A stretch of 29,043 bases of DNA from JAFDZO01 sp041859205 (GTDB lineage: Bacteria; Bacteroidota; Ignavibacteria; Tepidaquicellales; Tepidaquicellaceae). The DNA lies in the NCBI GenBank assembly GCA_041859205.1, contig JBHEKU010000158.1, positions 1 through 29,043 of the forward strand, in the 5' to 3' direction. A program made the position numbers and the translations under genes. Within the stretch, counting starts at the first letter, position 1. The number at the start of each line of letters is the position of its first letter. Below, piece after piece: positions 15,365-23,802 of this stretch. The notes beneath the pieces are model-generated. The model had not been told where the DNA came from. It saw only the letters and a program-made list of their open reading frames with translations, and did not search any database.

Positions 15365-15940
15365 CTAAAAGCCTTCTAGTTCTGCTGTCCATTTACCAAA
15401 ATCATCCTGCTTGATCTTAAAATCACCTGTCTTATCAAAGCTTCGTTTCTCAGTTTTCATAATGAAGTCAGCATCGCAAGTTCCCTTTACCCGTATCTTC
15501 ATAGGCCAGTAGCGATACTGATCATTGTAATTTCCGATTTGAAGTATTTCAATTGAACTCAACACTCCGTTCTTTCCGCCCATTAAACTTCCTGCCCAGG
15601 TAGCCGGGACATCCTTTCGGAATTTTTCAACCAAAGCTGATTTGATTTCGTCATCGCTTGGCTTTTTATTTTTAGGCGGTGTTGTTGTAGTGCCGGAATT
15701 GTCGGAAACACTGGAAGGACTTTGTGAGTTAATTTTTCCCATGAGGAAATTAATCTTAGAGCGTAACTCTAAGATTTCCTTTTCAAGGATTGCTACCCTG
15801 TCCTCAATTGTTTTGGGGGTTTGGATTGTGTCTAGTGAAGATGTAGTGGTGGGCTTACTTGCTTGTGCATGTACAGAAAAATTAATGCACAAGAATAAAA
15901 GAACAGCGGTTACAAAATACAACGTTTTGTTGAATCGCAT
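15365..15940 (-). CDS. Secreted coiled-coil protein of unknown function
   Basis: A 191-residue protein with a signal peptide (TLYFVTAVLLFLCINFSVHA). A Thr/Ser-rich stretch follows, then a short coiled coil (ILEKEILELRSKINFLMGKI, about 51-70), a Ser/Thr/Pro-rich linker, and a compact C-terminal domain (about 95-191, SLMGGKNGVLSSIEI ... GDFKIKQDDFGKWTAELEGF) that I do not recognise. A coiled coil after the signal peptide could trimerise at the outer membrane. The start is supported by an AAGGAG Shine-Dalgarno 9-10 bp upstream of ATG, unusual for this genome. The start codon itself lies inside the word ATCTGGTAATG, which recurs in the leader (see 16003-16135), so translation may be controlled by RNA structure. 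Confidence 0.75.
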   Translation of the reverse strand: MRFNKTLYFVTAVLLFLCINFSVHAQASKPTTTSSLDTIQTPKTIEDRVAILEKEILELRSKINFLMGKINSQSPSSVSDNSGTTTTPPKNKKPSDDEIKSALVEKFRKDVPATWAGSLMGGKNGVLSSIEILQIGNYNDQYRYWPMKIRVKGTCDADFIMKTEKRSFDKTGDFKIKQDDFGKWTAELEGF

Positions 15941-15970
15941 TACCAGATTCTCCTTTAAGTTTAGTTAAAT

Positions 15971-16002
15971 AAAAAAGGGACGCAACCTATAATTCACGTC
16001 CC
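15971..16002 (-). terminator. Intrinsic terminator immediately upstream of the 15940 start
   Basis: On the minus strand, GGGACG ... CGTCCC (14-nt loop) is followed by TTTTTT and lies only about 30 nt before the start codon, after the structured leader. A terminator at this place suggests either the end of a separate small RNA or a transcription attenuator. Confidence 0.65.
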
Positions 16003-16135
16003 CAACGAGGCTCTGGTAAGCCCATAAGCAGACATAAAAAAAGGCGCGCCCCAATATATGGAGCAACGCCTTTCGTCCGTTATGCTTATAGAGAAATTTA
16101 CCAGATTTCGTTGAGCAACGAGACGAAAGCCGTCC
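16003..16135 (-). ncRNA. Structured leader / small RNA with mutually exclusive pairings
   Basis: On the minus strand the element reads GACG-GCTTT-CGTC, TCGTTG, CAACGA, ATCTGGTAA, ... ATAAGCATAA ... GGACGAAAGG, a GC-rich hairpin with a T-run (about 16073-16036), TGCTTATG, TTACCAGA, TCGTTG, and then the terminator. CAACGA (16113-16108) can pair with TCGTTG before it (16121-16116) or after it (16008-16003). TCTGGTAA (16105-16098) pairs with TTACCAGA (16019-16012), but TTACCAGA can instead pair with the identical ATCTGGTAA word that contains the start codon (15948-15940). CTTTCGTC (16129-16122) can pair with GACGAAAG (16077-16070). Such competing helices are the hallmark of riboswitches and attenuators. 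It matches no riboswitch class I know. Confidence 0.5.
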
Positions 16136-16579
16136 TAAACTTTCGTAATATTTTACTTCAGTAAGTTAAAAAGAAAATTTTAAAATGTAAACTCTATTGT
16201 GGTTTTAAATTAAGGACAATATAAATCTTAAAAGATTATAACCAAGACAAAAATATTACAAAGAAATAATATAAAGTTAAAGTTAAAATCAGCGTTGTTT
16301 ATTACATTAGTGTATGATTTTTTAATAAATATACCAAAATTATACCTTTTTTATTTAAATAAATTATTTCACATTGTTTTTGTAGTGGCACATCAAATTT
16401 TATTAAACCCCTAAAATTCCTAAAATACTAAGGCGATAGTATTTTTGTTTAAGTTTTATTACTAAAATTAAAAACAAATTTTATACTAAGTTTAAGTAAT
16501 CTCTTTAACATAAAAAAATTTAATACTTTGATTTCTTTGCAAATAATTTTGCAGAATAAAATCAGCAATAAAAATATTA
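16136..16579. other. Intergenic, AT-rich, divergent promoters expected
   Basis: About 440 bp between two divergently oriented units (leader/15940 gene to the left, TonB-receptor-like gene to the right). No ORF, tRNA or strong hairpin seen. It should contain promoters in both directions, but I cannot assign -7/-33 boxes with confidence. Confidence 0.4.
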
Positions 16580-18910
16580 ATGAAAAAAATAATAATAATT
16601 TTATTTCTAACAATGAACATTTATGAATTACATTCACAAGAAAGTGCAGCTTTGCTACAGTTACTAATAATTAATGAAATTAATACTCCTCTTTTTAACA
16701 TTAAGGTTTCGTTGTCAGAAGTTGATAACTCCGTAAATACTAGAATAAAAAATACAGACAAAAATGGAAGAATTGATTTCTATATAGATTATTCAAAGAC
16801 TTATAATTTAACAGCGTATGATACAAACTACTCTCCATACTTTAAAAAAGTTATAATAGGATTCTCGAATGAGAGAATAAAAATAGATACAATCATTCTT
16901 AAATCAAAACAATTGTACACACCCACTATAACAGTTGAGGCGAGTAAGAATTTCATGACAATACAAGACGATAAAATTATATTTGAGTTATCTAAAATGA
17001 AATCTGATCCCGGCATCAATGCTTTGGAATTAATGAGAAAAATTCCTATGATGTCAGTTGAAAATGAGACTGTATTATTGAGAGGTAGTTCTCCTTTAAT
17101 TCTTGTTAATGGCAGGCAATCTGAGATTTACAATAATCTTAAGTCAATTCCAACCGAATTAATAGACAAAGTAGAAGTCTATACAATTGTTCCTTCCAAA
17201 TATGAAGCAAATAACTCGGGTGTTGTAAATATAGTTTTAAAAAAATTTGAAGAAGCGAAATATAGAATATTTTCATCCACGTCGACAACTATTGTCAATG
17301 CATTGAATACTTATTTAGGTGGAAGTTATAAGAAAAATAAAATTAGTTTATTTTCAAATATGAATTTTTCGTTGGCAAAATCGAGGAATACTAATGTATT
17401 ATCTACAAAAAATTTACAAAATAATTCCATTTTCTCAAATACAGCAGATACTAACGAAAGCAAATCGAGTAGTTATAATGTAAATGGTGGATTTATTTAT
17501 GACATAAATGACAATTTTTATATAGGAACTGAAGGAATATTAAATAAAAGTCCTTCTAATGGATTTGATTATACGTATAAAAAATATTTCGGGAGTATAG
17601 AAAAAGAACAAATTCTATTAAGTAATAGTAGTGCAAATTCCGAAAATAATTCAGTATTAACATATGCAACTATGGGAGAATTATTTACCAAGGATGAATT
17701 AAATTTTGAATTGTTAGCTAGTAATTCCAACTACAATTCAAGTGCAAATCAATATGAAATTGCTCAAATAAATAATAAACTTTTTTATGATAATAAGACA
17801 AATATTTATAACAAAAACTATGAATTGAAAATTGATTATTCTAAAAAGTCCAGTGATTTTCTAAAAATAGAATTAGGTTTAAAAGGCTCAATTAGAAATG
17901 AAAAAAATGAATATTCCCAAAATGATACAATCGAGTCTGTCTCTTCGTTATATGAGTTTAAGCAAAAAATTATTTCAAATTATGTTACAGTCGGCTATGT
18001 ATTTAAGTCTCTACGCATTAAACCGGGAATTAGGTTGGAATTTGCAAACTTCAGTGGAATCATCAATGAGAGTTCAGAGTTTAAAAATAATAAGTTTGAT
18101 ATCTTCCCTTCACTTCTAGTTTCAAATTATTTTAAGGATAATTCTCAACTTCAATTTACATATGGAGAAAAAGTTGATCGACCCCGATTTTATTTCTTAA
18201 ATCCCTTTTCGTTAAATAAAGATTTGTTTAATACTGTTACTGGAAATCCAGATTTAGAACCTTCATATTCTCATAATTTTGAATTGAGGTTTAGTAAACC
18301 AATCGGGCAATACTACTTTATTACAAATTTATATTGGAGAAATACAAAAAATTTAATTCAGTCACAGAGGAAAATTGATTCTATTTATACTTATACGACT
18401 TTTATAAATAATGGCTCCTCAAATGCCTTTGGCATAGATGGCGGTCTCAATTTTAATTTCTTGGATTATTTTTATTCAAATTTTTATGGCGGTATTAATA
18501 GGATTGTTTATAGTGATGAATCTCTAAACTCCGAACAAAATAAATTTAGTTATAATTGCAACTTTTATTTTGGATACTCTAATCCAAATATTGTAGATTT
18601 TAATGTATCAGTAAATTATAATAGCCAAAGATATTCACCTAATAGAGTAAGTAGTTCTTATATGTGTACTAATTTTAATCTAGGTAAAAATTTTCTCAAT
18701 CGAAAATTTAGGGTAGCAATTAATATTAATAATCCTTTCAATAAGACAAATTCAGAGATTATTTATAACAGAGATGGGTACGAACAGAAAAATAATTATC
18801 ATGACAATACATTCCAGTACCTTAATCTTAGTGTTAATTTTATGTTTGGAAATTATGACGAAAACAGACAACGAAGCAAAGAATTACTCGAAGATGATTA
18901 CTCAAAGTAA
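16580..18910 (+). CDS. TonB-dependent-receptor-like outer-membrane barrel (OMP_b-brl family)
   Basis: A 776-residue protein. It has a signal peptide (MKKIIIILFLTMNIYELHSQ), then a carboxypeptidase-regulatory-like beta-sandwich (about 28-105: INTPLFNIKVSL ... KNGRIDFYIDY ... IIL). A plug-like domain follows (about 110-225: TITVEASKNFM, DPGINALELMRKIPMMSVE, ILVNGRQ, IDKVEVYTIVPSKYEA, GVVNIVLKK). The rest is a long barrel of Tyr/Asn-rich strands with the typical RPRFYFLNPFS and GNPDLEPSYSHNFELRFS segments, ending NLSVNFMFG plus a polar tail. These features match outer-membrane beta-barrel proteins related to TonB-dependent receptors in Bacteroidota. No SusD-like partner follows, so a nutrient role is uncertain; a peptide or signal role is possible. 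AT-hairpin terminator just after the stop. Confidence 0.85.
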   Translation: MKKIIIILFLTMNIYELHSQESAALLQLLIINEINTPLFNIKVSLSEVDNSVNTRIKNTDKNGRIDFYIDYSKTYNLTAYDTNYSPYFKKVIIGFSNERIKIDTIILKSKQLYTPTITVEASKNFMTIQDDKIIFELSKMKSDPGINALELMRKIPMMSVENETVLLRGSSPLILVNGRQSEIYNNLKSIPTELIDKVEVYTIVPSKYEANNSGVVNIVLKKFEEAKYRIFSSTSTTIVNALNTYLGGSYKKNKISLFSNMNFSLAKSRNTNVLSTKNLQNNSIFSNTADTNESKSSSYNVNGGFIYDINDNFYIGTEGILNKSPSNGFDYTYKKYFGSIEKEQILLSNSSANSENNSVLTYATMGELFTKDELNFELLASNSNYNSSANQYEIAQINNKLFYDNKTNIYNKNYELKIDYSKKSSDFLKIELGLKGSIRNEKNEYSQNDTIESVSSLYEFKQKIISNYVTVGYVFKSLRIKPGIRLEFANFSGIINESSEFKNNKFDIFPSLLVSNYFKDNSQLQFTYGEKVDRPRFYFLNPFSLNKDLFNTVTGNPDLEPSYSHNFELRFSKPIGQYYFITNLYWRNTKNLIQSQRKIDSIYTYTTFINNGSSNAFGIDGGLNFNFLDYFYSNFYGGINRIVYSDESLNSEQNKFSYNCNFYFGYSNPNIVDFNVSVNYNSQRYSPNRVSSSYMCTNFNLGKNFLNRKFRVAININNPFNKTNSEIIYNRDGYEQKNNYHDNTFQYLNLSVNFMFGNYDENRQRSKELLEDDYSK

Positions 18911-18931
18911 TCCTAATTTTTTTATCAACAT

Positions 18932-18960
18932 CTAATTTAAAAGAATAATTTTTAAATTAG
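18932..18960 (+). terminator. AT-rich intrinsic terminator
   Basis: An 11-bp perfect stem CTAATTTAAAA / TTTTAAATTAG is followed by GAATTTTTATTT, about 20 bp after the receptor-like gene stop. Low GC weakens the call. Confidence 0.5.
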
Positions 18961-19047
18961 GAATTTTTATTTAACTATTTAAAGGAGGGCTCGACTCAAT
19001 ATTAACTAAATAAAAATATTAATTTTTATAAAGAGATTAAAAATAAA

Positions 19048-19143
19048 GGGCTATTGCTCCGGCTTACTTGATGAAATGCGGTCAGGCATAATTAATATCA
19101 AGAATTATTCTTTATAAGAATGTAAAACGCCGTGCAATAGCCC
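19048..19143 (+). ncRNA. Long-closing structured RNA element upstream of the 19184 gene
   Basis: GGGCTATTGC (19048-19057) pairs perfectly with GCAATAGCCC (19134-19143). Inside it, CGGC (19060-19063) pairs with GCCG (19129-19132), CTTGAT (19067-19072) with ATCAAG (19097-19102), and ATTCTT-TAT-AAGAAT (19107-19121) forms a local hairpin. The element ends 40 bp before the ATG of a small secreted protein. Its plan (long outer stem, inner CGGC/GCCG stem, hairpin near the 3' side) is shared with 23803-23869. It may be a leader RNA, a cis-regulator or a small mobile hairpin repeat; not a family I recognise. Confidence 0.45.
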
Positions 19144-19183
19144 AAATTTTAAACAAATTTATTAAATTTAAAAATTTATAAAA

Positions 19184-19612
19184 ATGAAAAAATTTAAATT
19201 TTTTATTCCAGTTTTTATTTTATTTGCCATAGTTGCAATCTATGGTTTTGCTTCAACTACATCATCAGCTTCTCCTGCTAATACAAATGTAGAAAATTCG
19301 AGAACTGATTTGAATGATTATACTGTCCTTCCAGATTGGGTAGTTTATGTTCATCCTGACGGTGGATACGGAAGCGTTCAATATGCTAATGTATATATAA
19401 AATTAAGCGGAACAAATCAATTCGATTCTCCGAAATCAACTGGGTCTGTTGGTTATGCATGGTTTGAAAATAATGGCTCTGCATTTCCAGATGGATATTA
19501 TGAAGTTAGAGCAGTGAAGGACGGCTTTGGTGATGGTGTTACTTATGTTACAATTTCAGGAGGTTCACCAGTTTACCCTCGAACAAATGTAACAATGGGT
19601 CCAGCATACTAA
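19184..19612 (+). CDS. Small secreted protein of unknown function
   Basis: A 142-residue protein with a signal peptide (FKFFIPVFILFAIVAIYGFA) and a mature part of about 110 residues. After a Ser/Thr/Asn-rich stretch comes a compact beta-rich domain (WVVYVHPDGGYGSVQYANVYIKL ... FPDGYYEVRAVKDGFG ... VTYVTISGG split over strands), which resembles a small beta-sandwich of the carboxypeptidase-regulatory type. It has no T9SS sorting domain, so it is probably periplasmic or released. It follows the structured element at 19048-19143 and ends in an exceptionally strong terminator, so it is its own transcription unit. Function unknown. Confidence 0.7.
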   Translation: MKKFKFFIPVFILFAIVAIYGFASTTSSASPANTNVENSRTDLNDYTVLPDWVVYVHPDGGYGSVQYANVYIKLSGTNQFDSPKSTGSVGYAWFENNGSAFPDGYYEVRAVKDGFGDGVTYVTISGGSPVYPRTNVTMGPAY

Positions 19613-19623
19613 GAATATAACAT

Positions 19624-19660
19624 AATAGTGTTAGGGGAATTTATTCCCCTAACACTATTT
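19624..19660 (+). terminator. Very strong intrinsic terminator
   Basis: A 17-bp perfect inverted repeat (AATAGTGTTAGGGGAAT with its complement) has a 2-nt loop on paper, about 4 nt in practice, and begins 12 bp after the stop of the small secreted protein. T-rich on both sides, so it may work in both directions. Confidence 0.85.
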
Positions 19661-19680
19661 TAATATTAATATTATTAATC

Positions 19681-21396
19681 ATGAAAACATTAACAGCAGT
19701 AATATTGTTCTTTATTAGTACTACATCGATTTATTCACAAATTACAATTAATCAGCTATCTGGATTTCCTAAATTAATAGATACATTAGATTATACTTAT
19801 TGTTCGGGTGCATCTAGTATAGTAGCTGATTTTAATAGGGACGGAAGAAATGAGATATTTATAGGAGTCAACTTGTCCCGTAATACGGGTAAGATCTATC
19901 TTTTAAAAGATGATGGTACAAATTTGCCTGGATTTCCCAAAGTGGTTAGTTGTTCAATAAGTTATACTGAGACCGCTGCAGGAGACATAAACGGTGATGG
20001 GTTTTTAGACTTAGTAGTCTTAGCTGATTCGTTGTATGTCTTTAATTACCTTGGTCAATTGCTTCCTGGTTTTCCAATTAAAACTTATACTCCTTCAGAT
20101 AATTTTGGAGGTAATTTAGCCTTATATGATTTAGATAATGACGGGAAGCTTGAGATAATTACTGGACGAAAAGATAAAATGTTTGTAATTAATTACAACG
20201 GAATTGTAAGAAACGGCTGGCCGGTATCATTTAATTTATCTTCAAAAGCATCTATAAATTTTCCGAGCATTGGTGACTTAAATAATGATAATATTCCTGA
20301 AATCATTATACCATTAAACGGTTTTAATACAACAGGAAATTACTCAGACTCTGGTAAAATTTATATAAAAGAACCTGATGGAACGGATTATCCAGGCAGC
20401 CCGATAATTTCTGATTCTTCCTTTTCATATGAGTTCAATCCGGCAGCAATATATAAACAAAACAATCAAACATTTTTTGCAATTAATTCCAATCGATCTA
20501 CAACTGGTAATCCAGGAAGTTTTAAATGCCGAACCACAATTTATAATTCTGACCTTCAATTAGTAAATAGATTCTATGTAAATCCGCCCTATCGAATTTA
20601 TACTAATTCAATTGGTAGTTTTTCTAGCTTAAGCGCTTTAGACATTGTAAATGGATCAGATTTTACGAGAGTTTACGCGTTTAATTCTTTCACAGGATTG
20701 CTTAATACTTACCCAATTTTTTATGATAATTATGAATATAGAAATTCCACAATGTTCAAAGCAAATAATGTAAATTATCTATCGATTTATGATAATACTC
20801 AAGATTCGAGTAGAACTAAAACAAGATTTTTTGATAAGAATGCAAATGAATCTTTGTCTCTTCCTGTTTTCACTTATAGTGTTCAGGTATCAAGCCCCGT
20901 TATGTGCGATTTAAACAAAGACGGGCAATTAGACTTTTTAATAACTTCTTTAGATTATCCCGGTTATGGCGATTGTACAGTCTTAAATGCTTTCACTATG
21001 CAGGGAGTGCCATATATAAAGAATGATATTTATTGGGGAATGTTTGGGCACGATAGATATAGAACGAATCAATATGGTTTTACTCCTCCTGATGAGCCAG
21101 TCAATATAATATCGAATGGTAATAACGTTCCCTCTGAATATAATCTTTATCAAAACTTTCCTAATCCATTTAATCCTTCAACTAAAATTAATTTTGACTT
21201 AAAAAGTTCGGGCTATGTAAGCTTAACCGTATATGATAATTTGGGAAAAGAAGTTCAAACATTAATTAATTCTAAACTAAATGCAGGATCTTATACCTAT
21301 GTATTTGAACGTAATAGTTTAAGTTCGGGTATGTATTTTTATACATTAAAGATTGGAAATTTTATAACTACAAAAAAAATGATATTGCTAAAATAA
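19681..21396 (+). CDS. Secreted FG-GAP/VCBS-repeat protein with T9SS sorting domain
   Basis: A 571-residue protein. A signal peptide (TLTAVILFFISTTSIYSQ) is followed by at least five FG-GAP-type calcium-binding loops of the DxNxDGxxE/D type (ADFNRDGRNEIFIG, GDINGDGFLDLVVL, YDLDNDGKLEIITG, GDLNNDNIPEIIIP, CDLNKDGQLDFLIT), which form a beta-propeller like that of integrin alpha subunits. The C-terminus (about 482-571) is a type A T9SS sorting domain with YNLYQNFPNPFNPSTKI, GSYTYVFE, SSGMYFY and the final TKKMILLK. It is therefore predicted to be exported across the outer membrane and displayed or released. It is followed after only 3 bp by the 21400 gene, so the two are co-transcribed. Ligand unknown. 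Confidence 0.9.
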   Translation: MKTLTAVILFFISTTSIYSQITINQLSGFPKLIDTLDYTYCSGASSIVADFNRDGRNEIFIGVNLSRNTGKIYLLKDDGTNLPGFPKVVSCSISYTETAAGDINGDGFLDLVVLADSLYVFNYLGQLLPGFPIKTYTPSDNFGGNLALYDLDNDGKLEIITGRKDKMFVINYNGIVRNGWPVSFNLSSKASINFPSIGDLNNDNIPEIIIPLNGFNTTGNYSDSGKIYIKEPDGTDYPGSPIISDSSFSYEFNPAAIYKQNNQTFFAINSNRSTTGNPGSFKCRTTIYNSDLQLVNRFYVNPPYRIYTNSIGSFSSLSALDIVNGSDFTRVYAFNSFTGLLNTYPIFYDNYEYRNSTMFKANNVNYLSIYDNTQDSSRTKTRFFDKNANESLSLPVFTYSVQVSSPVMCDLNKDGQLDFLITSLDYPGYGDCTVLNAFTMQGVPYIKNDIYWGMFGHDRYRTNQYGFTPPDEPVNIISNGNNVPSEYNLYQNFPNPFNPSTKINFDLKSSGYVSLTVYDNLGKEVQTLINSKLNAGSYTYVFERNSLSSGMYFYTLKIGNFITTKKMILLK

Positions 21397-21399
21397 GTC

Positions 21400-22416
21400 A
21401 TGAAAACAATACTTTTTATTCTTTTGGTTTTTGCTTCAACATCTTTTGCTCAGCCTTTTCAGTGGTATATAAATCAAAATTCTCCTATAAGCATAAATAA
21501 AAATGAGGACATTTATTTTATCGATGACAATACAGGATATCTTACTCATAATGATACGATATGTTCAGTCTTTAAAACTACAGACGGCGGAATAAATTGG
21601 ATATCTATATATTCAAGTGAAACATTTTTTAGAAGTATTACTTTCATAAACGATAAAACGGGATGGCTTGGAGCTTTAAACAAAGAAATTTTACTTTCTA
21701 CAACGGATGGTGGTGTAAATTGGAGCAAAGTAAATTTTATAGGTGAAGAACCAAAAGGTATATGCAGTCTTTTTAAATTGAATGAACAATATATTTTTGG
21801 TTGTGGTAAATACACAGGGCCTCCACATTTTATAAAAACAACAAATGGTGGAACTACATGGAATTCATATAATCTGAGCGAATATGCAACATGCTTAATA
21901 GATTGTTACTTTTTGAATAAGGATTCTGGATTTGTGGTAGGGGGAGTCGGTGATTCAAATTTTTACTCATGTTCTACTGTCATATTGTTTACATCAAATG
22001 GTGGAATTACGTGGAAACAAGTATACAGAAACTCTGTCAATGAAAATATAGCGTGGAAAATATATGCAACCGATTCTAATTTTTTTCAAGTTTCAATCCA
22101 ATCTTTTAAAGGGCATGATACAGTTGAATATTTGACTTCAGTCAATAAAGGACAGTCTTGGTCAAAATATAGCTTTAAATGTGATAGCCCGATTTTTGAG
22201 TCTTTAGGAATTTGTTTTTTAAATCCGACAACTGGATTTGTAAGTGGAATTAGGAGAAATAAGTATAGGAAAGAAAATGGAGAGGTATATTATACCACTG
22301 ATGGCGGATTAACGTGGGGCTCTAACTATTCATTAATTAATATTAACAGGTTTAGAAAAATTAATGAACACTGTATTGTTGCAACAGGACAACAATTTTA
22401 TAAACTTAGTTATTAA
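21400..22416 (+). CDS. Secreted Ycf48/BNR-repeat propeller protein lacking a sorting domain
   Basis: A 338-residue protein. It has a signal peptide (TILFILLVFASTSFAQ) and about six repeats of the (K/S)TT(D/N)GGxxW type (KTTDGGINW, STTDGGVNW, KTTNGGTTW, TSNGGITW, VNKGQSW, YTTDGGLTW) with alternating GWLG/GFVVGG strands, as in Ycf48-like and BNR/sialidase-type beta-propellers. The same repeat class appears in the 22557 gene. Unlike its two T9SS neighbours it stops right after the last blade (FYKLSY), without the NPFNP sorting domain. It may have lost it: a relic of a sorting-domain end lies about 100 bp downstream (22487-22549). Without it the protein should stay in the periplasm. Starts 3 bp after the upstream stop. 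Confidence 0.85.
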   Translation: MKTILFILLVFASTSFAQPFQWYINQNSPISINKNEDIYFIDDNTGYLTHNDTICSVFKTTDGGINWISIYSSETFFRSITFINDKTGWLGALNKEILLSTTDGGVNWSKVNFIGEEPKGICSLFKLNEQYIFGCGKYTGPPHFIKTTNGGTTWNSYNLSEYATCLIDCYFLNKDSGFVVGGVGDSNFYSCSTVILFTSNGGITWKQVYRNSVNENIAWKIYATDSNFFQVSIQSFKGHDTVEYLTSVNKGQSWSKYSFKCDSPIFESLGICFLNPTTGFVSGIRRNKYRKENGEVYYTTDGGLTWGSNYSLININRFRKINEHCIVATGQQFYKLSY

Positions 22417-22486
22417 ACGTCTCTCTATTTAATTTTAATTGTATAATTTCTCTTTAAGAAAATTTTTTAGAAATCTATTTCCAGCA

Positions 22487-22549
22487 ATGAAAAAAACAAT
22501 TTTAATATTATTTCTTTTTCTAGTTCAAAAAATGATATTATCAAAATAA
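22487..22549 (+). pseudogene. 20-codon relic: signal-peptide start joined to the end of a T9SS sorting domain
   Basis: An ATG at 22487 opens a 20-codon frame: a typical secreted-protein start (MKKTILILFLFLV) followed at once by QKMILSK and stop. The last part matches the conserved end TKKMIL(L/M)K of the neighbouring T9SS proteins. This looks like an internal deletion that removed a whole secreted protein and left its two ends in one frame. It sits 7 bp upstream of the 22557 gene. Confidence 0.55.
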
Positions 22550-22556
22550 TTTGATT

Positions 22557-23786
22557 ATGAAAAAAGTCTTGTTAATATTTAGTTTTCTTTTTTTATTAAA
22601 TAATATCTGCTTTTCCCAATGGATACAGCAGACTTCGGGGACAACAGTTCCTCTGTATCGCGTAAAATTTATTAATGTAAATACTGGCTGGTGCTGTGGT
22701 GAAAATGGAATAATACTTAAAACTACAAACGGGGGAAATAACTGGTCACAACAGATAAGTGGAGTTACCAATCCTCTTTTTGGAATGCACCCTGTAAATG
22801 ACACAGTGGTTTACACCGTGGGTTGGTTTGGAACTATACTTAAAACAACCAATGGAGGAACTAACTGGCAAATTATAGAAAACAACTTTGGAGAGGATAG
22901 TTATTTTAGCTGTTACTTTATAAATGAACAAACAGGCTGGATAGGCTCAACATTCCCCGGAACTAAAAAAACAACAAATGGCGGAAAAACTTTTATCGAC
23001 CAACAATTTAATGACCTCCCAAGAGATTTGTATTTTAAAGATTCGTTGAACGGTATTTATTCTACGGGTGGCGGCGGAATCGGTAAAACCACTAACGGAG
23101 GTACAAATTGGACAATTATGATAATTAATACACCTGGAATTGGAGCTGAAGATTTCAAAAGAATTTCATTTATAAATAACTTTACAGGATATGTAGTTGG
23201 AGCAGAAGGCACTACATATAAGACAACTGATTTTGGAAATTCATGGGATAGTGTTGGTTTTATAAATGATGTTCAAGAATTTATTTATTGTTCAAATTTT
23301 ATTAATAACAATACCGGTTATGCAGGAGGGAATTTTAATCGTCTTTTCAAAACGACTACTGGGGGAGTATCCTGGGTAAGACAAAATATTAATTTTGGAA
23401 CTATACTGGATATAGATTGCGTGAATGACAGTGTTATATGGGCTTGCGGACAACCCGGTTTAATATATAATACTGTACATGGTGGACAAACATCAGTCAA
23501 CCAAATTTCTCAAAATATTCCCGAGAATTTTAAGCTATCTCAAAATTATCCTAATCCATTTAATCCTTTAACAACCATAAAATTTTCTATAAAGAACAAA
23601 GGAATTTACAAGCTGGAAGTGTATAACTCGCTTGGCAAACTAGTTGAAAATATGTTCTCAAAAGAATTACCCGCGGGAGAATATGAATATAAATTCGATG
23701 GTTCTAATCTTTCCTCAGGGATATATTTCTACAAATTGCACAATGAAAAATTTTCCCAAACGAAAAAAATGATTTTAATGAAATAA
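22557..23786 (+). CDS. Secreted Ycf48/BNR-repeat propeller with T9SS sorting domain
   Basis: From ATG 22557, 409 residues (a TTG two codons upstream is less likely). It has a signal peptide (VLLIFSFLFLLNNICFSQ), six blades marked by KTTNGGNNW, KTTNGGTNW, KTTNGGKTF, KTTNGGTNW, KTTDFGNSW and KTTTGGVSW with GW/GY strands in between, and a C-terminal type A sorting domain (about 325-409: FKLSQNYPNPFNPLTTIKF ... LPAGEYEYKFD ... LSSGIYFYKL ... TKKMILMK). The blades recall Ycf48/HCF136, but in this phylum such repeats are common surface propellers with unknown ligands. It is the paralogue of the 21400 gene plus sorting domain. A structured hairpin follows its stop. Confidence 0.9.
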   Translation: MKKVLLIFSFLFLLNNICFSQWIQQTSGTTVPLYRVKFINVNTGWCCGENGIILKTTNGGNNWSQQISGVTNPLFGMHPVNDTVVYTVGWFGTILKTTNGGTNWQIIENNFGEDSYFSCYFINEQTGWIGSTFPGTKKTTNGGKTFIDQQFNDLPRDLYFKDSLNGIYSTGGGGIGKTTNGGTNWTIMIINTPGIGAEDFKRISFINNFTGYVVGAEGTTYKTTDFGNSWDSVGFINDVQEFIYCSNFINNNTGYAGGNFNRLFKTTTGGVSWVRQNINFGTILDIDCVNDSVIWACGQPGLIYNTVHGGQTSVNQISQNIPENFKLSQNYPNPFNPLTTIKFSIKNKGIYKLEVYNSLGKLVENMFSKELPAGEYEYKFDGSNLSSGIYFYKLHNEKFSQTKKMILMK

Positions 23787-23802
23787 TGCCATTAAAAAAC
23801 AT

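Noticed and set aside
15999..16117. The 16.0 kb hairpin looks superficially like an integron attC site (CCCCAAC ... GTTGAGC ends with an inverted repeat between).
   Set aside because: No IntI-type integrase, no second attC-like site and no cassette spacing. The element sits as a leader next to terminators and a start codon, so an RNA role explains it better.
22541..22931. Minus-strand ORFs across the Ycf48-like gene, with repeated PPxVV motifs.
   Set aside because: The repeats are the antisense image of the TTNGGTNW blade motif; no independent coding signal.
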